Positions 1 through 5,826 are shown, counted from the stretch's first letter. The stretch: DNA of 5,826 bases from Candidatus Omnitrophota bacterium (GCA_017987425.1 JAGNTT010000125.1:1-5826); one strand, 5' to 3'. Numbers and translations are program-made. The notes: generated by a model not told the origin, from the letters alone.

Positions 1-1
1 G

Positions 2-358
2 TCATCAGATCTGATCGGTAAGGACCGCGCGAAAGCGGCTCGCGATTTTAGTGTTCAAAACCGCTGTGTACTCTTGCTCAAAGGTCACCGCACCGTTGTG
101 GCATCCCCGTCGGGAAATATCTATATCAATCAAACCGGCAACAGCGGTATGGCGACGGCCGGAAGCGGGGATGTTCTCACGGGCATGATCGCGGCGCTAT
201 TGGCTCAGGGCGTGGAGCCGTTTCAGTCGGCCAAGACCGGGTGCTATCTTCACGGCCTCGCCGGAGATGAAGCGGCCCGTCAGACAGGCAAAGTTTCTTT
301 AACCGCCGCGGATATTATTGAATACATTCCGCACGCCATACAAAAGGGAAGTCATTGA
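2..358 (+). CDS. nnrD: ADP/ATP-dependent NAD(P)H-hydrate dehydratase, C-terminal part (5' end outside window)
   Basis: This is the carboxyl-terminal 118 codons of the ribokinase-fold enzyme that dehydrates damaged NAD(P)H hydrate back to NAD(P)H, using ADP or ATP, in the cytoplasm. The reading frame is open from base 2, so the gene begins upstream. The family signature is plain: a KGH-RTVV strand around bases 80-100, then GNSGMATAGSGDVLTGMIAA (bases 140-199), which is the conserved glycine-rich nucleotide-binding segment with the catalytic aspartate in GSGD. A typical hydrophobic/helical tail ending LTAADIIEYIPHAI follows. The missing part would hold the first half of the kinase-like domain and, if the protein is bifunctional, an NnrE epimerase domain; that cannot be judged here. 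Its TGA stop (356-358) overlaps the next ATG. The last 19 codons recur in divergent form at 2396-2455. Confidence 0.95.
   Translation, partial: SSDLIGKDRAKAARDFSVQNRCVLLLKGHRTVVASPSGNIYINQTGNSGMATAGSGDVLTGMIAALLAQGVEPFQSAKTGCYLHGLAGDEAARQTGKVSLTAADIIEYIPHAIQKGSH
344..351 (+). promoter_or_regulatory. Ribosome binding site for the first DUF2079 gene
   Basis: AAGGGAAG lies inside the end of nnrD, 6 bases before the ATG at 358. The spacing favours ATG 358 over the in-frame TTG at 355. The choice is confirmed by paralogue B, whose protein is in the same residue register from its own ATG (K-S-F at residues 6-8 in both). TGATG overlap indicates translational coupling to nnrD. Confidence 0.7.
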
Positions 359-2283
359 TGATCAAACGAGCGAAATCTTTTTTGGTGAATACCTGGAAGA
401 CCCAGCGGGCCTTGTGCCTCGTATGGGCGGGTGTCTTCGTTTACACGGCGTTCTTTACAAGCATTTCTGTGATGCGTTACGCAGCTTTTTCTTTTGATGA
501 CTTTGATTTTGGCCTGTTCGTGCACGAGTCTTGGAAAGCTGTTCACGGCAGTGGGCATATTTCGATGCTGAATGACGTTCCTATTTGGGGCAATGCGCTT
601 GAGTTGATCTCTTTTGTGACGGTTCCATTATATTTGTTTTTCGGCATGGATCCCCGGGGGCTTCTGTTCTGGCAGTCATTTGCGCTGGGAGCCGGAGCCA
701 TTCCCATATTCTTGATCGCCCGCAACCGTCTGCCGGAACCGATGGCGGTCTTTTGGGCGTTTTCCTATTTATGTTATCCGGCGATGTGGTACTGCAATGT
801 ATATGAATATTATCCCATTGTGTATGCAACGTTCACGTTGCTGATGGCGTTCTATTGCTTTGACCAGAAACGGTTCGGGTGGTTTATGTTGTTTATTATC
901 CTTTCTCTGCTGAACCGCGTCGATGTGGGCATTGTGACTGTCATGTACGGTGTTTATGCTTTTGCACTTAAAAGAAGCTGGAGATGGGTTGTCTGGCCGA
1001 TCCTGGTGAGTGTCCTTTGGGTGTTTATCGGGCTTTTTATCATTATTCCTCATTTCAATACCCAAATTTTTCACGATTCTTATTATTCGCAGTTTGGTGA
1101 TGGTTTCGATGAAATCATAAAAAACATGATCCTGCATCCGGGAAAAGTCTGGAAACTTTTGGCAACGCCTGAGAACGGGAAATATTTCTATGAGATGTTT
1201 TATCCTGCTCTTTTTCTTCCGATCGTGGGATTAAGAGAATTTCTGATCTGTTCGTTGTCTCTGTTGCAGCATTTGGCGTCGAACCGGTTGAATGAACACA
1301 CGATTTATTATCACTACACGGCAACCATTACACCGTTTGTCTTTATTGCAGCGATTCACGGAATGGCGTTTATTCATGGAAAGCGCAAGCTGGGTTTACT
1401 ATTATCGCCGCTCCCGCTTATGTTTACGATTTATGCCAATTTTTTGTACGGGCCTTTGTCCCATCCTGAAAAATATGTCCATGACACCCGTGTCGATGCG
1501 GAAGATATTTACAAGAAGAAAATGCTTTCCGACGTCCCTAAAAATGTGCCGGTTGTCAGCACATTTGAATTTTCTCCGATGCTCGCCGGACGTAATCGTT
1601 TTTACTCTTTTCATTTTATTTACAGAGGTTTGTTTCTTGGTAATACGGTCTATGAAACGCCCCGGGATATCGAATATGCGATGGTGAATTTTTTGGATAG
1701 GCGTTTATTTAGTTTTGGGGTCCCGGATTCAGACCTCCTCGTATTGAAGTTTCTTAACGAAGGAAATTTTCGTGTGATTGACCGCATCAACTCCGTTGTC
1801 CTCTTTGGGAAGGATAAAGGCTCATCGCCAAAACTGTTTGATTCAGGTCCTCCAAGTGATCTGGCAGAGCAGGCTGAAGTGGTTGAGAACCGTGCCAGAC
1901 TGGTTTCATTTGACCATCAGTTGATCAAGAAGAGAGGACAGAACGTGCTGAGCCTGACCTTGCGCTGGCGTCCTAAAGTTATAATCGAAGGGGATTTTTC
2001 GGAGAACATCGCTATTTTTGACAGCAAAGGCAAAAATGTCTATCAGTACTGGCGCAAGCCCTGTTACCACCTTTATCCGGCGTCCCGCTGGAAGGCGGGA
2101 GAAGAAATTACCGATCCGTTCGACTTGCTTCTGCCTTTAGATTTAAAAGCAGGGGAATATACGACCCATCTGCTGTTAGTGTTATCCGGTGTGCCCCTTC
2201 ATATCGACATGATCGAAGGGAATGCGCTTGCCGGAAAACCGAATGTGAGTATACAGATCGGGAAATTTACAATCCATGATTAA
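358..2283 (+). CDS. DUF2079 family multi-pass membrane protein, GT-C-like (paralogue A)
   Basis: A 641-residue integral membrane protein with about ten hydrophobic segments, starting at residues 18-39 and continuing to about 362, then a soluble C-terminal part. I assign it to DUF2079 from the acidic first loop FDDFDFGLFVHESW (residues 46-59), the helix pair with WQSFALGAGAIPIFLIA (about 105-121), and LSLLNRVDVGI (about 182-192), which sits where many members have a K/E-D motif. DUF2079 is related to GT-C glycosyltransferases, which use lipid-phosphate sugars outside the membrane; the acidic loop is the candidate active site. STFEFSPMLAGR (401-412) starts an extracytoplasmic segment typical of the family. 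The tail (about 505-641) carries YPASRWKAGEEITD (573-586) and LKAGEY, resembling the beta-sandwich tails found on some GT-C enzymes. The acceptor and donor cannot be read from sequence. Its start overlaps the nnrD stop, and its stop overlaps the mini-ORF at 2276. Confidence 0.85.
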   Translation: MIKRAKSFLVNTWKTQRALCLVWAGVFVYTAFFTSISVMRYAAFSFDDFDFGLFVHESWKAVHGSGHISMLNDVPIWGNALELISFVTVPLYLFFGMDPRGLLFWQSFALGAGAIPIFLIARNRLPEPMAVFWAFSYLCYPAMWYCNVYEYYPIVYATFTLLMAFYCFDQKRFGWFMLFIILSLLNRVDVGIVTVMYGVYAFALKRSWRWVVWPILVSVLWVFIGLFIIIPHFNTQIFHDSYYSQFGDGFDEIIKNMILHPGKVWKLLATPENGKYFYEMFYPALFLPIVGLREFLICSLSLLQHLASNRLNEHTIYYHYTATITPFVFIAAIHGMAFIHGKRKLGLLLSPLPLMFTIYANFLYGPLSHPEKYVHDTRVDAEDIYKKKMLSDVPKNVPVVSTFEFSPMLAGRNRFYSFHFIYRGLFLGNTVYETPRDIEYAMVNFLDRRLFSFGVPDSDLLVLKFLNEGNFRVIDRINSVVLFGKDKGSSPKLFDSGPPSDLAEQAEVVENRARLVSFDHQLIKKRGQNVLSLTLRWRPKVIIEGDFSENIAIFDSKGKNVYQYWRKPCYHLYPASRWKAGEEITDPFDLLLPLDLKAGEYTTHLLLVLSGVPLHIDMIEGNALAGKPNVSIQIGKFTIHD

Positions 2284-2455
2284 TCAAGATGAATTGAGCG
2301 TTTTTCCTCCTGCGTCCTCTCGATGGCGGCAATATCAGACCGGACGTAATATTCCCAAGTCATTTTCGGACTGCAGGGACGACTTGATGGATGCTTTAAC
2401 AGCGGCGGACATCATCGGATCGAAACCGCGCGTCATACCCGAAGGAAAAGGCTGA
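2276..2455 (+). pseudogene. 59-codon mini-ORF: fused duplication joint carrying a remnant of the nnrD 3' end
   Basis: An open frame of 59 codons starts at ATG 2276, inside the last codons of paralogue A (ATGATTAA overlap), and ends at TGA 2453-2455, overlapping the ATG of paralogue B. The last 19 residues, LTAADIIGSKPRVIPEGKG, align without gaps to the last 19 of nnrD, LTAADIIEYIPHAIQKGSH: 10 identical residues, and 39 of 60 bases identical with the stop included. The distance to the following ATG is exactly the same. The first 8 codons or so instead match the bases after paralogue B. It is thus a chimera of two duplication edges, with about 95 bases between (2301-2395) of unclear origin; a short QTG-R/K match to nnrD (2336-2347 versus 281-292) hints that more of nnrD persists. 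No enzyme function is possible, since the nucleotide-binding region is absent. It may still be translated, passing ribosomes from A to B. No strong ribosome site precedes ATG 2276, which fits re-initiation. Confidence 0.75.
2442..2446 (+). promoter_or_regulatory. Ribosome binding site for the second DUF2079 gene
   Basis: AAGGA, in the run GAAGGAAAAG, stands 8 bases before ATG 2455 and inside the mini-ORF. It occupies almost the same place relative to the ATG as the site at 344-351 before paralogue A, so it is part of the duplicated unit. Confidence 0.7.
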
Positions 2456-4395
2456 TGGCGGAACCACAGAAATCTTTTTTGCTGCAGGCATGGAAGACTC
2501 AGCGGGCCTTGTGCATCGTATGGATCGGCGTCATATTGTACACCGCGTTCTTTTCAGCTGTTTCTTTTCAGCGATATGATGCATTTTCGTTCAACGATTT
2601 TGATTTTGCCATCTTTGTGCATGAGAACTGGAAAATCCTGCACGGCAGCGGCGAAATATCGTTGTTCAATAATGTTCCCATCTGGGGCAATGCGCTTGAG
2701 TTCATCAACGCGGTTACGGCCCCGGTCTTTTTTATTGCCGGGTACGATCCCCGGGTTCTTTTGTTCCTTCAGTCATTTGCTCTCGGTGCCAGCGCCATTC
2801 CTATTTTTCTCATTGGACGCGCCCGCATGCCCGAAGCTTTGGCCGCATCTTTAGCGTTGTCTTTTCTTTTTTATCCGCCGATACAGTTTGCCAACCTCTA
2901 TGAGTACAACCCCCTCGTGTACTCAACGTTCACGCTTCTTATGGCGTTTTATTTCATGGAACGCCAGCGGTTCGGCATGTTCATGCTGTTTATATTTTTA
3001 TCAATCATCAACCGGGCCGATCTTGGGATTGTGACGTTCATGTTCGGGGGTTATGCCTTTGTCTGCCGGAAACCGTGGAAGTGGGTGATCTGGCCCTCGC
3101 TGTTTAGTTTTATTTGGGTGGCCGTCGGTTTATTGGTTGTCATTCCGGCATTTAAGGGGGATTTGAGTTATGACTCTGCCTATCCGCAGTTCGGAAAAGG
3201 ATTCGGCGAGATCATCCGCAATATGGTCTTTAATCCGAAAATCCTCTGGGATTCTCTCGCCACTGCAATAAACGCCAGATATTTCTTTTGTATGCTTTTT
3301 CCTGCCGGATTTCTTTCTTTCATGGGATTAAAGGAATTCATGATTTGCAGCCTTTCCCTGCTTCAGCATCTGGCTTCGACGCGTGAACAGGAACATCTGA
3401 TCATTTACCATTACACTTCGACCATTACGCCGTTTGTTTATATCTCCGCAGCCTACGGGCTGGCGCGGGTTTCAACCAAGCGGGGATTTGTTCCGATCCT
3501 GTGTGTTATGGTGATGCTTTTTGCGGTGGCCTCCAATTTCTTTTACGGCCCTATTTCTCAATATAAACGTTACGCCATGCAGTTGGTTATGGATGATGAG
3601 GATGCATATAAGAAGGAACTGATTGATCAAATTCCGGATGAAGCCGCGGTCGTGAGTACCTTCGGATTTTCACCCATGCTGGCAGGCCGGAACAGTTACT
3701 ATTCCTTTCACTATATTTATAAAGGTTATTTTAATAAGACCAAACTTTATGAAACGCCTAAAGACATCGAATACGCGCTGATTGATTTTGGAGACCCCCG
3801 GGTGTCCACTTTTGCCCGGCCGGATTCCGACCTCCGCATGCGTAAGTTTTTTTCCGAAGGGGGTTTTCGTGCGATCGACCGTGTCAATTCCGTCGTCCTT
3901 TTTAAAAAGTATGACGGACCAGAACCATCATTAGATCTTTATCAGATTCATCCCCAAAGCGATCGGCCGGTCCTGGCGGAAACTCAAAATGGCGTCAGTC
4001 TGGTTTCAGCTGAGAGTAGGCTGATCAAAAAGAAGGGGCATAATTTGCTGAATATTTCTCAGCTCTGGCGTACGAACGGACCGGTCCACAGCAATTTCTC
4101 GGTACTTACCGTTATTGTCGATGATAAGGGGAAAAAGATCGCCGCAATAAACCGGCTGCCTTGTTACGGCATTTATCCTGAATACCGATGGAAGCAGGGG
4201 GAAGAAATCACCGACCAGTTTGACCTCCTTTTGCCGGAATCTCTAAAAGCTGGCCAATATAGGGTTTATATGGCATTATTAACGATGTTATCGTCGCCCG
4301 GTAAATTTATTCCTTTCGTAAAAATAGATGGGAATGGCATTGCCGGCAAACCGGATGAGATTATAATGCTAGGGACATTTGAGGTGAATGATTGA
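2455..4395 (+). CDS. DUF2079 family multi-pass membrane protein, GT-C-like (paralogue B)
   Basis: A 646-residue paralogue of the gene before it, similar along its entire length; by eye well over half of the first 200 residues are identical, with no gap there. Shared landmarks sit at the same residues: WKTQRALC (13-20), DFDF with VHE (48-57), HGSG (63-66), PIWGNALE (75-82), STFGFSPMLAGR (401-412) and the tail motif YPEYRWKQGEEITD (574-587). Strong conservation of the acidic loop, the H/E pair and the extracytoplasmic motif suggests both copies remain active membrane enzymes, probably glycosyltransferases using a lipid-linked donor (inference from the GT-C relation). Differences include N47 for D47, YEYNP for YEYYP after helix 4, and a slightly longer C-terminal domain, where the extra residues lie. 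Extensive divergence without any frame break argues for an old duplication with functional specialisation. It stops with TGA where paralogue A has TAA at the aligned position. Confidence 0.85.
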   Translation: MAEPQKSFLLQAWKTQRALCIVWIGVILYTAFFSAVSFQRYDAFSFNDFDFAIFVHENWKILHGSGEISLFNNVPIWGNALEFINAVTAPVFFIAGYDPRVLLFLQSFALGASAIPIFLIGRARMPEALAASLALSFLFYPPIQFANLYEYNPLVYSTFTLLMAFYFMERQRFGMFMLFIFLSIINRADLGIVTFMFGGYAFVCRKPWKWVIWPSLFSFIWVAVGLLVVIPAFKGDLSYDSAYPQFGKGFGEIIRNMVFNPKILWDSLATAINARYFFCMLFPAGFLSFMGLKEFMICSLSLLQHLASTREQEHLIIYHYTSTITPFVYISAAYGLARVSTKRGFVPILCVMVMLFAVASNFFYGPISQYKRYAMQLVMDDEDAYKKELIDQIPDEAAVVSTFGFSPMLAGRNSYYSFHYIYKGYFNKTKLYETPKDIEYALIDFGDPRVSTFARPDSDLRMRKFFSEGGFRAIDRVNSVVLFKKYDGPEPSLDLYQIHPQSDRPVLAETQNGVSLVSAESRLIKKKGHNLLNISQLWRTNGPVHSNFSVLTVIVDDKGKKIAAINRLPCYGIYPEYRWKQGEEITDQFDLLLPESLKAGQYRVYMALLTMLSSPGKFIPFVKIDGNGIAGKPDEIIMLGTFEVND

Positions 4396-4423
4396 TTAAT
4401 AGAACATTGAGCGGTTTATTGGC

Positions 4424-5395
4424 ATGGATCAGCGTTATTTAACTGTTATTGGTGTAGGATACTGGGGAAAGAATCTCGTCCGTAATTATGCCGAGCTCGG
4501 TGTTTTGCATTCCATCTGCGATTCCAACCAGGAACTTTTAAAGCAGTGCCAGGCCGAGCATAATGTTTCCAAGGCATTCACGGATTACAGGGAAGCCCTG
4601 AAGGATGAGTCCATCAAGGCGGTTGCGATCGCCGCACCCGCTGTCGTTCATTATGAAATCGTCAAAGCCGCGCTTCTGGCCGGCAAAGATGTTTTTGTTG
4701 AGAAACCTCTGGCGCTCACAGTGGTTGATGCCGAGGAGCTCATCGCGCTGGCGGCCTCCAATGGGCGCATCCTCATGGTCGATCATATCCTCCAGTTCCA
4801 TCCGGCCATCATCAAACTTAAAGAACTCATCGACAGCGGTGTTTTGGGTAAACTCCAATACATTTATTCCAACCGTCTGAATATAGGAAAACTGCGCAGC
4901 GAAGAGAACATACTCTGGAGTTTTGCCCCGCATGACATTTCCGTCATCTTAAGTCTTGTCGAAGAAATGCCTAAAAGCGTCAATGCCTTCGGTCAGGATT
5001 ATCTTCAGGAAAATGTCTACGATACGACCATGACCATGATGACTTTTTCCAACCGTCTGCGCGCCCATATTTTTGTCAGCTGGCTGCATCCGTTCAAAGA
5101 GCAGAAACTCGTCGTTGTCGGCGATACAAAGATGGCCGTCTTTAACGATGTCGAAGAACATAACAAACTGATTTTATATTCCCATAAAGTTCAGTGGGTG
5201 CATCGCGTTCCTGTCGCTTCCAAAGGGGAGTTCGAGGCCGTTCCTATAGAGAAGAAGGAGCCTTTGAAGGAAGCGTGTCTGCATTTTCTCGGTTGTGTCG
5301 CCAGCCGCAAGCAGCCGCGGACCGACGGCAAGGAAGCTCTCGCGGTCCTCAAGGTGCTTCACCAGGCCCAGGAAGAATTAGATAAAAGGTACTAG
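4424..5395 (+). CDS. Gfo/Idh/MocA family NAD-dependent sugar (probably UDP-sugar 3-) dehydrogenase
   Basis: A 323-residue cytoplasmic oxidoreductase, normal length for the family. The N-terminal Rossmann fold has GVGYWG (10-15) and an acidic residue D33 ending the second strand, which favours NAD over NADP. The catalytic EKP motif is at 93-95 (K94), followed by the MVDHILQFHPAI linker (118-129) and the second catalytic pair H170-D171 in FAPHDISVI. The following WbpD-type acetyltransferase suggests that it oxidises C3 of a UDP-HexNAc or UDP-HexNAcA, giving the keto-sugar for a PLP aminotransferase (WbpE-like, not in this window). That role is WbpB/WlbA-like, but the sequence looks unlike Pseudomonas WbpB, and a GnnA-like UDP-GlcNAc 3-dehydrogenase role is possible; I give no symbol. 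It starts 28 bases after paralogue B with only a weak GAGCGG site (4409-4414), which lies in the duplicated edge, and stops one base before the next ATG. Confidence 0.88.
   Translation: MDQRYLTVIGVGYWGKNLVRNYAELGVLHSICDSNQELLKQCQAEHNVSKAFTDYREALKDESIKAVAIAAPAVVHYEIVKAALLAGKDVFVEKPLALTVVDAEELIALAASNGRILMVDHILQFHPAIIKLKELIDSGVLGKLQYIYSNRLNIGKLRSEENILWSFAPHDISVILSLVEEMPKSVNAFGQDYLQENVYDTTMTMMTFSNRLRAHIFVSWLHPFKEQKLVVVGDTKMAVFNDVEEHNKLILYSHKVQWVHRVPVASKGEFEAVPIEKKEPLKEACLHFLGCVASRKQPRTDGKEALAVLKVLHQAQEELDKRY
5384..5389 (+). promoter_or_regulatory. Ribosome binding site for the acetyltransferase gene
   Basis: AAAAGG lies 7 bases before ATG 5397 and within the last codons of the dehydrogenase gene. 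It supports this start and co-translation of the two genes. Confidence 0.65.
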
Positions 5396-5396
5396 C

Positions 5397-5826
5397 ATGA
5401 AATCAGGTGTATACATTCATTCCTCATCCGCCGTCGATGATGGAGCCAAAATCGGCGAGGGTACCAAAATTTGGCATTTCTGCCATATTTTCAAAGGCGC
5501 CCAGATCGGCAGAGACTGCAAGATCGGACAGAACGTTGTCGTCCACGGTTCGGTCGTTGTCGGTAATAATGTCAAAATTCAGAACAACGTGTCCGTCTAC
5601 GACGGCGTTGAGCTTGAGGATGATGTCTTCTGCGGCCCGTCCTGCGTTTTTACCAATATTTTCAATCCCCGTTCCGCCGTTAATCGCAGCGATCCCAAAT
5701 TTTACCGTCTGACTAAAGTGAAAAAAGGCGCAACCATAGGCGCGAATTCCACCATCCTCTGCGGAGTGACCATCGGCCGTTATGCCTTCATCGGCGCCGG
5801 CGCTGTTGTGACGAAAGATGTGGCGG
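5397..5826 (+). CDS. wbpD: WbpD/WlbB-type UDP-2-acetamido-3-amino-2,3-dideoxy-glucuronate N-acetyltransferase (3' end outside window)
   Basis: The first 143 codons of a left-handed beta-helix acyltransferase are present; the family is usually near 190-200 residues, so about a quarter is missing. Hexapeptide turns run from residue 12 to the end (for example AKIGEG, AQIGRD, CKIGQN, VVVGNN, ATIGAN, VTIGRY). Family-specific landmarks are IWHFCHI (25-31), KIQNNVSVYDGVELEDDVFCG (from residue 60) and VFTNIFNPRS (84-93), which match the WbpD/WlbB group rather than serine or galactoside acetyltransferases. These enzymes transfer acetyl from acetyl-CoA to the 3-amino group of UDP-GlcNAc(3N)A, giving a precursor of 2,3-diacetamido uronic acids in O-antigen and related polymers. 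One base separates it from the dehydrogenase stop, as in known wbp/wlb-like clusters. The exact acceptor is inferred from family, not proven; a relative acting on a non-uronic 3-amino sugar is the main alternative. Confidence 0.88.
   Translation, partial: MKSGVYIHSSSAVDDGAKIGEGTKIWHFCHIFKGAQIGRDCKIGQNVVVHGSVVVGNNVKIQNNVSVYDGVELEDDVFCGPSCVFTNIFNPRSAVNRSDPKFYRLTKVKKGATIGANSTILCGVTIGRYAFIGAGAVVTKDVA

Larger units (their letters stand above)
299..2300 (+). repeat. Divergent tandem duplication, copy A (nnrD tail + DUF2079 + downstream edge)
   Basis: The left edge is seen at base 299, where the nnrD tail matches 2396 onward with an offset of 2097. The right edge lies around 2300, where ATGATT-AATCAA...ATTGAGCG (2276-2300) matches 4388-4413 with an offset of 2112-2113. 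The change in offset equals the five extra codons in paralogue B plus one base. The coordinates are by eye and approximate. Confidence 0.7.
2396..4413 (+). repeat. Divergent tandem duplication, copy B
   Basis: This is the second copy of the unit that begins at 299. It carries only the last 19 codons of nnrD with certainty, then the whole DUF2079 gene, then the ATGATTGATTAA...ATTGAGCG edge. In this copy the short overlapping frame that begins ATG 4388 closes at once (ATG ATT GAT TAA), because a TAA stands where copy A has CAA (2285-2287). Confidence 0.7.

Noticed and set aside
355..357. TTG at 355 as the start of paralogue A
   Set aside because: ATG 358 has better spacing from AAGGGAAG and gives the same residue register as paralogue B; the TTG adds one residue with no support.
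769..1137. 122-codon minus-strand frame opposite paralogue A
   Set aside because: Composition rich in His, Arg, Asn and Lys mirrors the antisense of hydrophobic codons; no ribosome site or recognisable motif.
1292..1687. 131-codon plus-strand frame inside paralogue A
   Set aside because: It overlaps a well-supported membrane protein in another frame, has no family resemblance and is rich in residues typical of frame shadows.
2318..2350. Possible match of the joint to the start of the dehydrogenase gene (4420-4455)
   Set aside because: ATGG and a few scattered bases agree, but gaps are needed and the protein frames do not match; no better than chance by eye.
2284..2454. A promoter, terminator or small RNA in the gap between the two paralogues
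   Set aside because: I found no convincing -35/-10 pair, no GC hairpin with a T run and no extended inverted repeat; the duplication remnant explains the stretch better.
4538..4933. 131-codon minus-strand frame opposite the dehydrogenase
   Set aside because: It lies opposite the catalytic core of a clearly conserved gene and shows no motif of its own.
5407..5712. 101-codon plus-strand frame near the window end
   Set aside because: Another frame, from ATG 5397, gives a textbook hexapeptide-repeat acetyltransferase that runs off the window; this is its shadow.
1..5826. Insertion sequence, phage, CRISPR or tRNA features
   Set aside because: No transposase frame, terminal inverted repeats, short regular repeats or cloverleaf sequence was seen; the only repeat is the old gene duplication.

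Overview
The window reads entirely left to right and looks like one operon: six coding segments, all on the plus strand, with start/stop overlaps or gaps of at most 28 bases and no visible terminator or promoter. Base composition is moderate (roughly half GC). Gene density, Shine-Dalgarno sites (AAGGGAAG, AAGGA, AAAAGG) and a nucleotide-sugar/membrane-glycosyltransferase gene set point to a bacterium with an elaborate surface polysaccharide, probably a Gram-negative-type, possibly uncultivated lineage. The sequence alone does not fix the phylum.

Layout: (1) 2-358, the 3' end of nnrD, the NAD(P)H-hydrate repair dehydratase. (2) 358-2283, a 641-residue multi-pass membrane protein of the DUF2079 / GT-C-like type (paralogue A). 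(3) 2276-2455, a 59-codon mini-ORF that overlaps the stop of the gene before it and the start of the gene after it. (4) 2455-4395, a second DUF2079 protein of 646 residues (paralogue B), clearly homologous to A along its whole length. (5) 4424-5395, a Gfo/Idh/MocA-family NAD-dependent sugar dehydrogenase. (6) 5397 to the window end, the first 143 codons of a WbpD/WlbB-type left-handed beta-helix N-acetyltransferase.

The main discovery is how the tandem pair arose. The last 19 codons of the mini-ORF align without gaps to the last 19 codons of nnrD (10/19 residues, 39/60 bases including the stop), and both then run into a DUF2079 gene through the same TGATG overlap. At the other end, the bases after paralogue A (2276-2300) match the bases after paralogue B (4388-4413). 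The duplicated unit was therefore 'nnrD tail + DUF2079 gene + about 20 bases downstream', and the mini-ORF is the fused novel joint, still open and still coupled at both ends.

Working together (inference): the dehydrogenase and acetyltransferase belong to a route to a 2,3-diacetamido sugar nucleotide such as UDP-GlcNAc(3NAc)A. The two membrane proteins are candidates for lipid-linked glycosyl transfer on the outer face of the cytoplasmic membrane. nnrD is a metabolite-repair housekeeping gene that seems to lie upstream by chance of genome layout.
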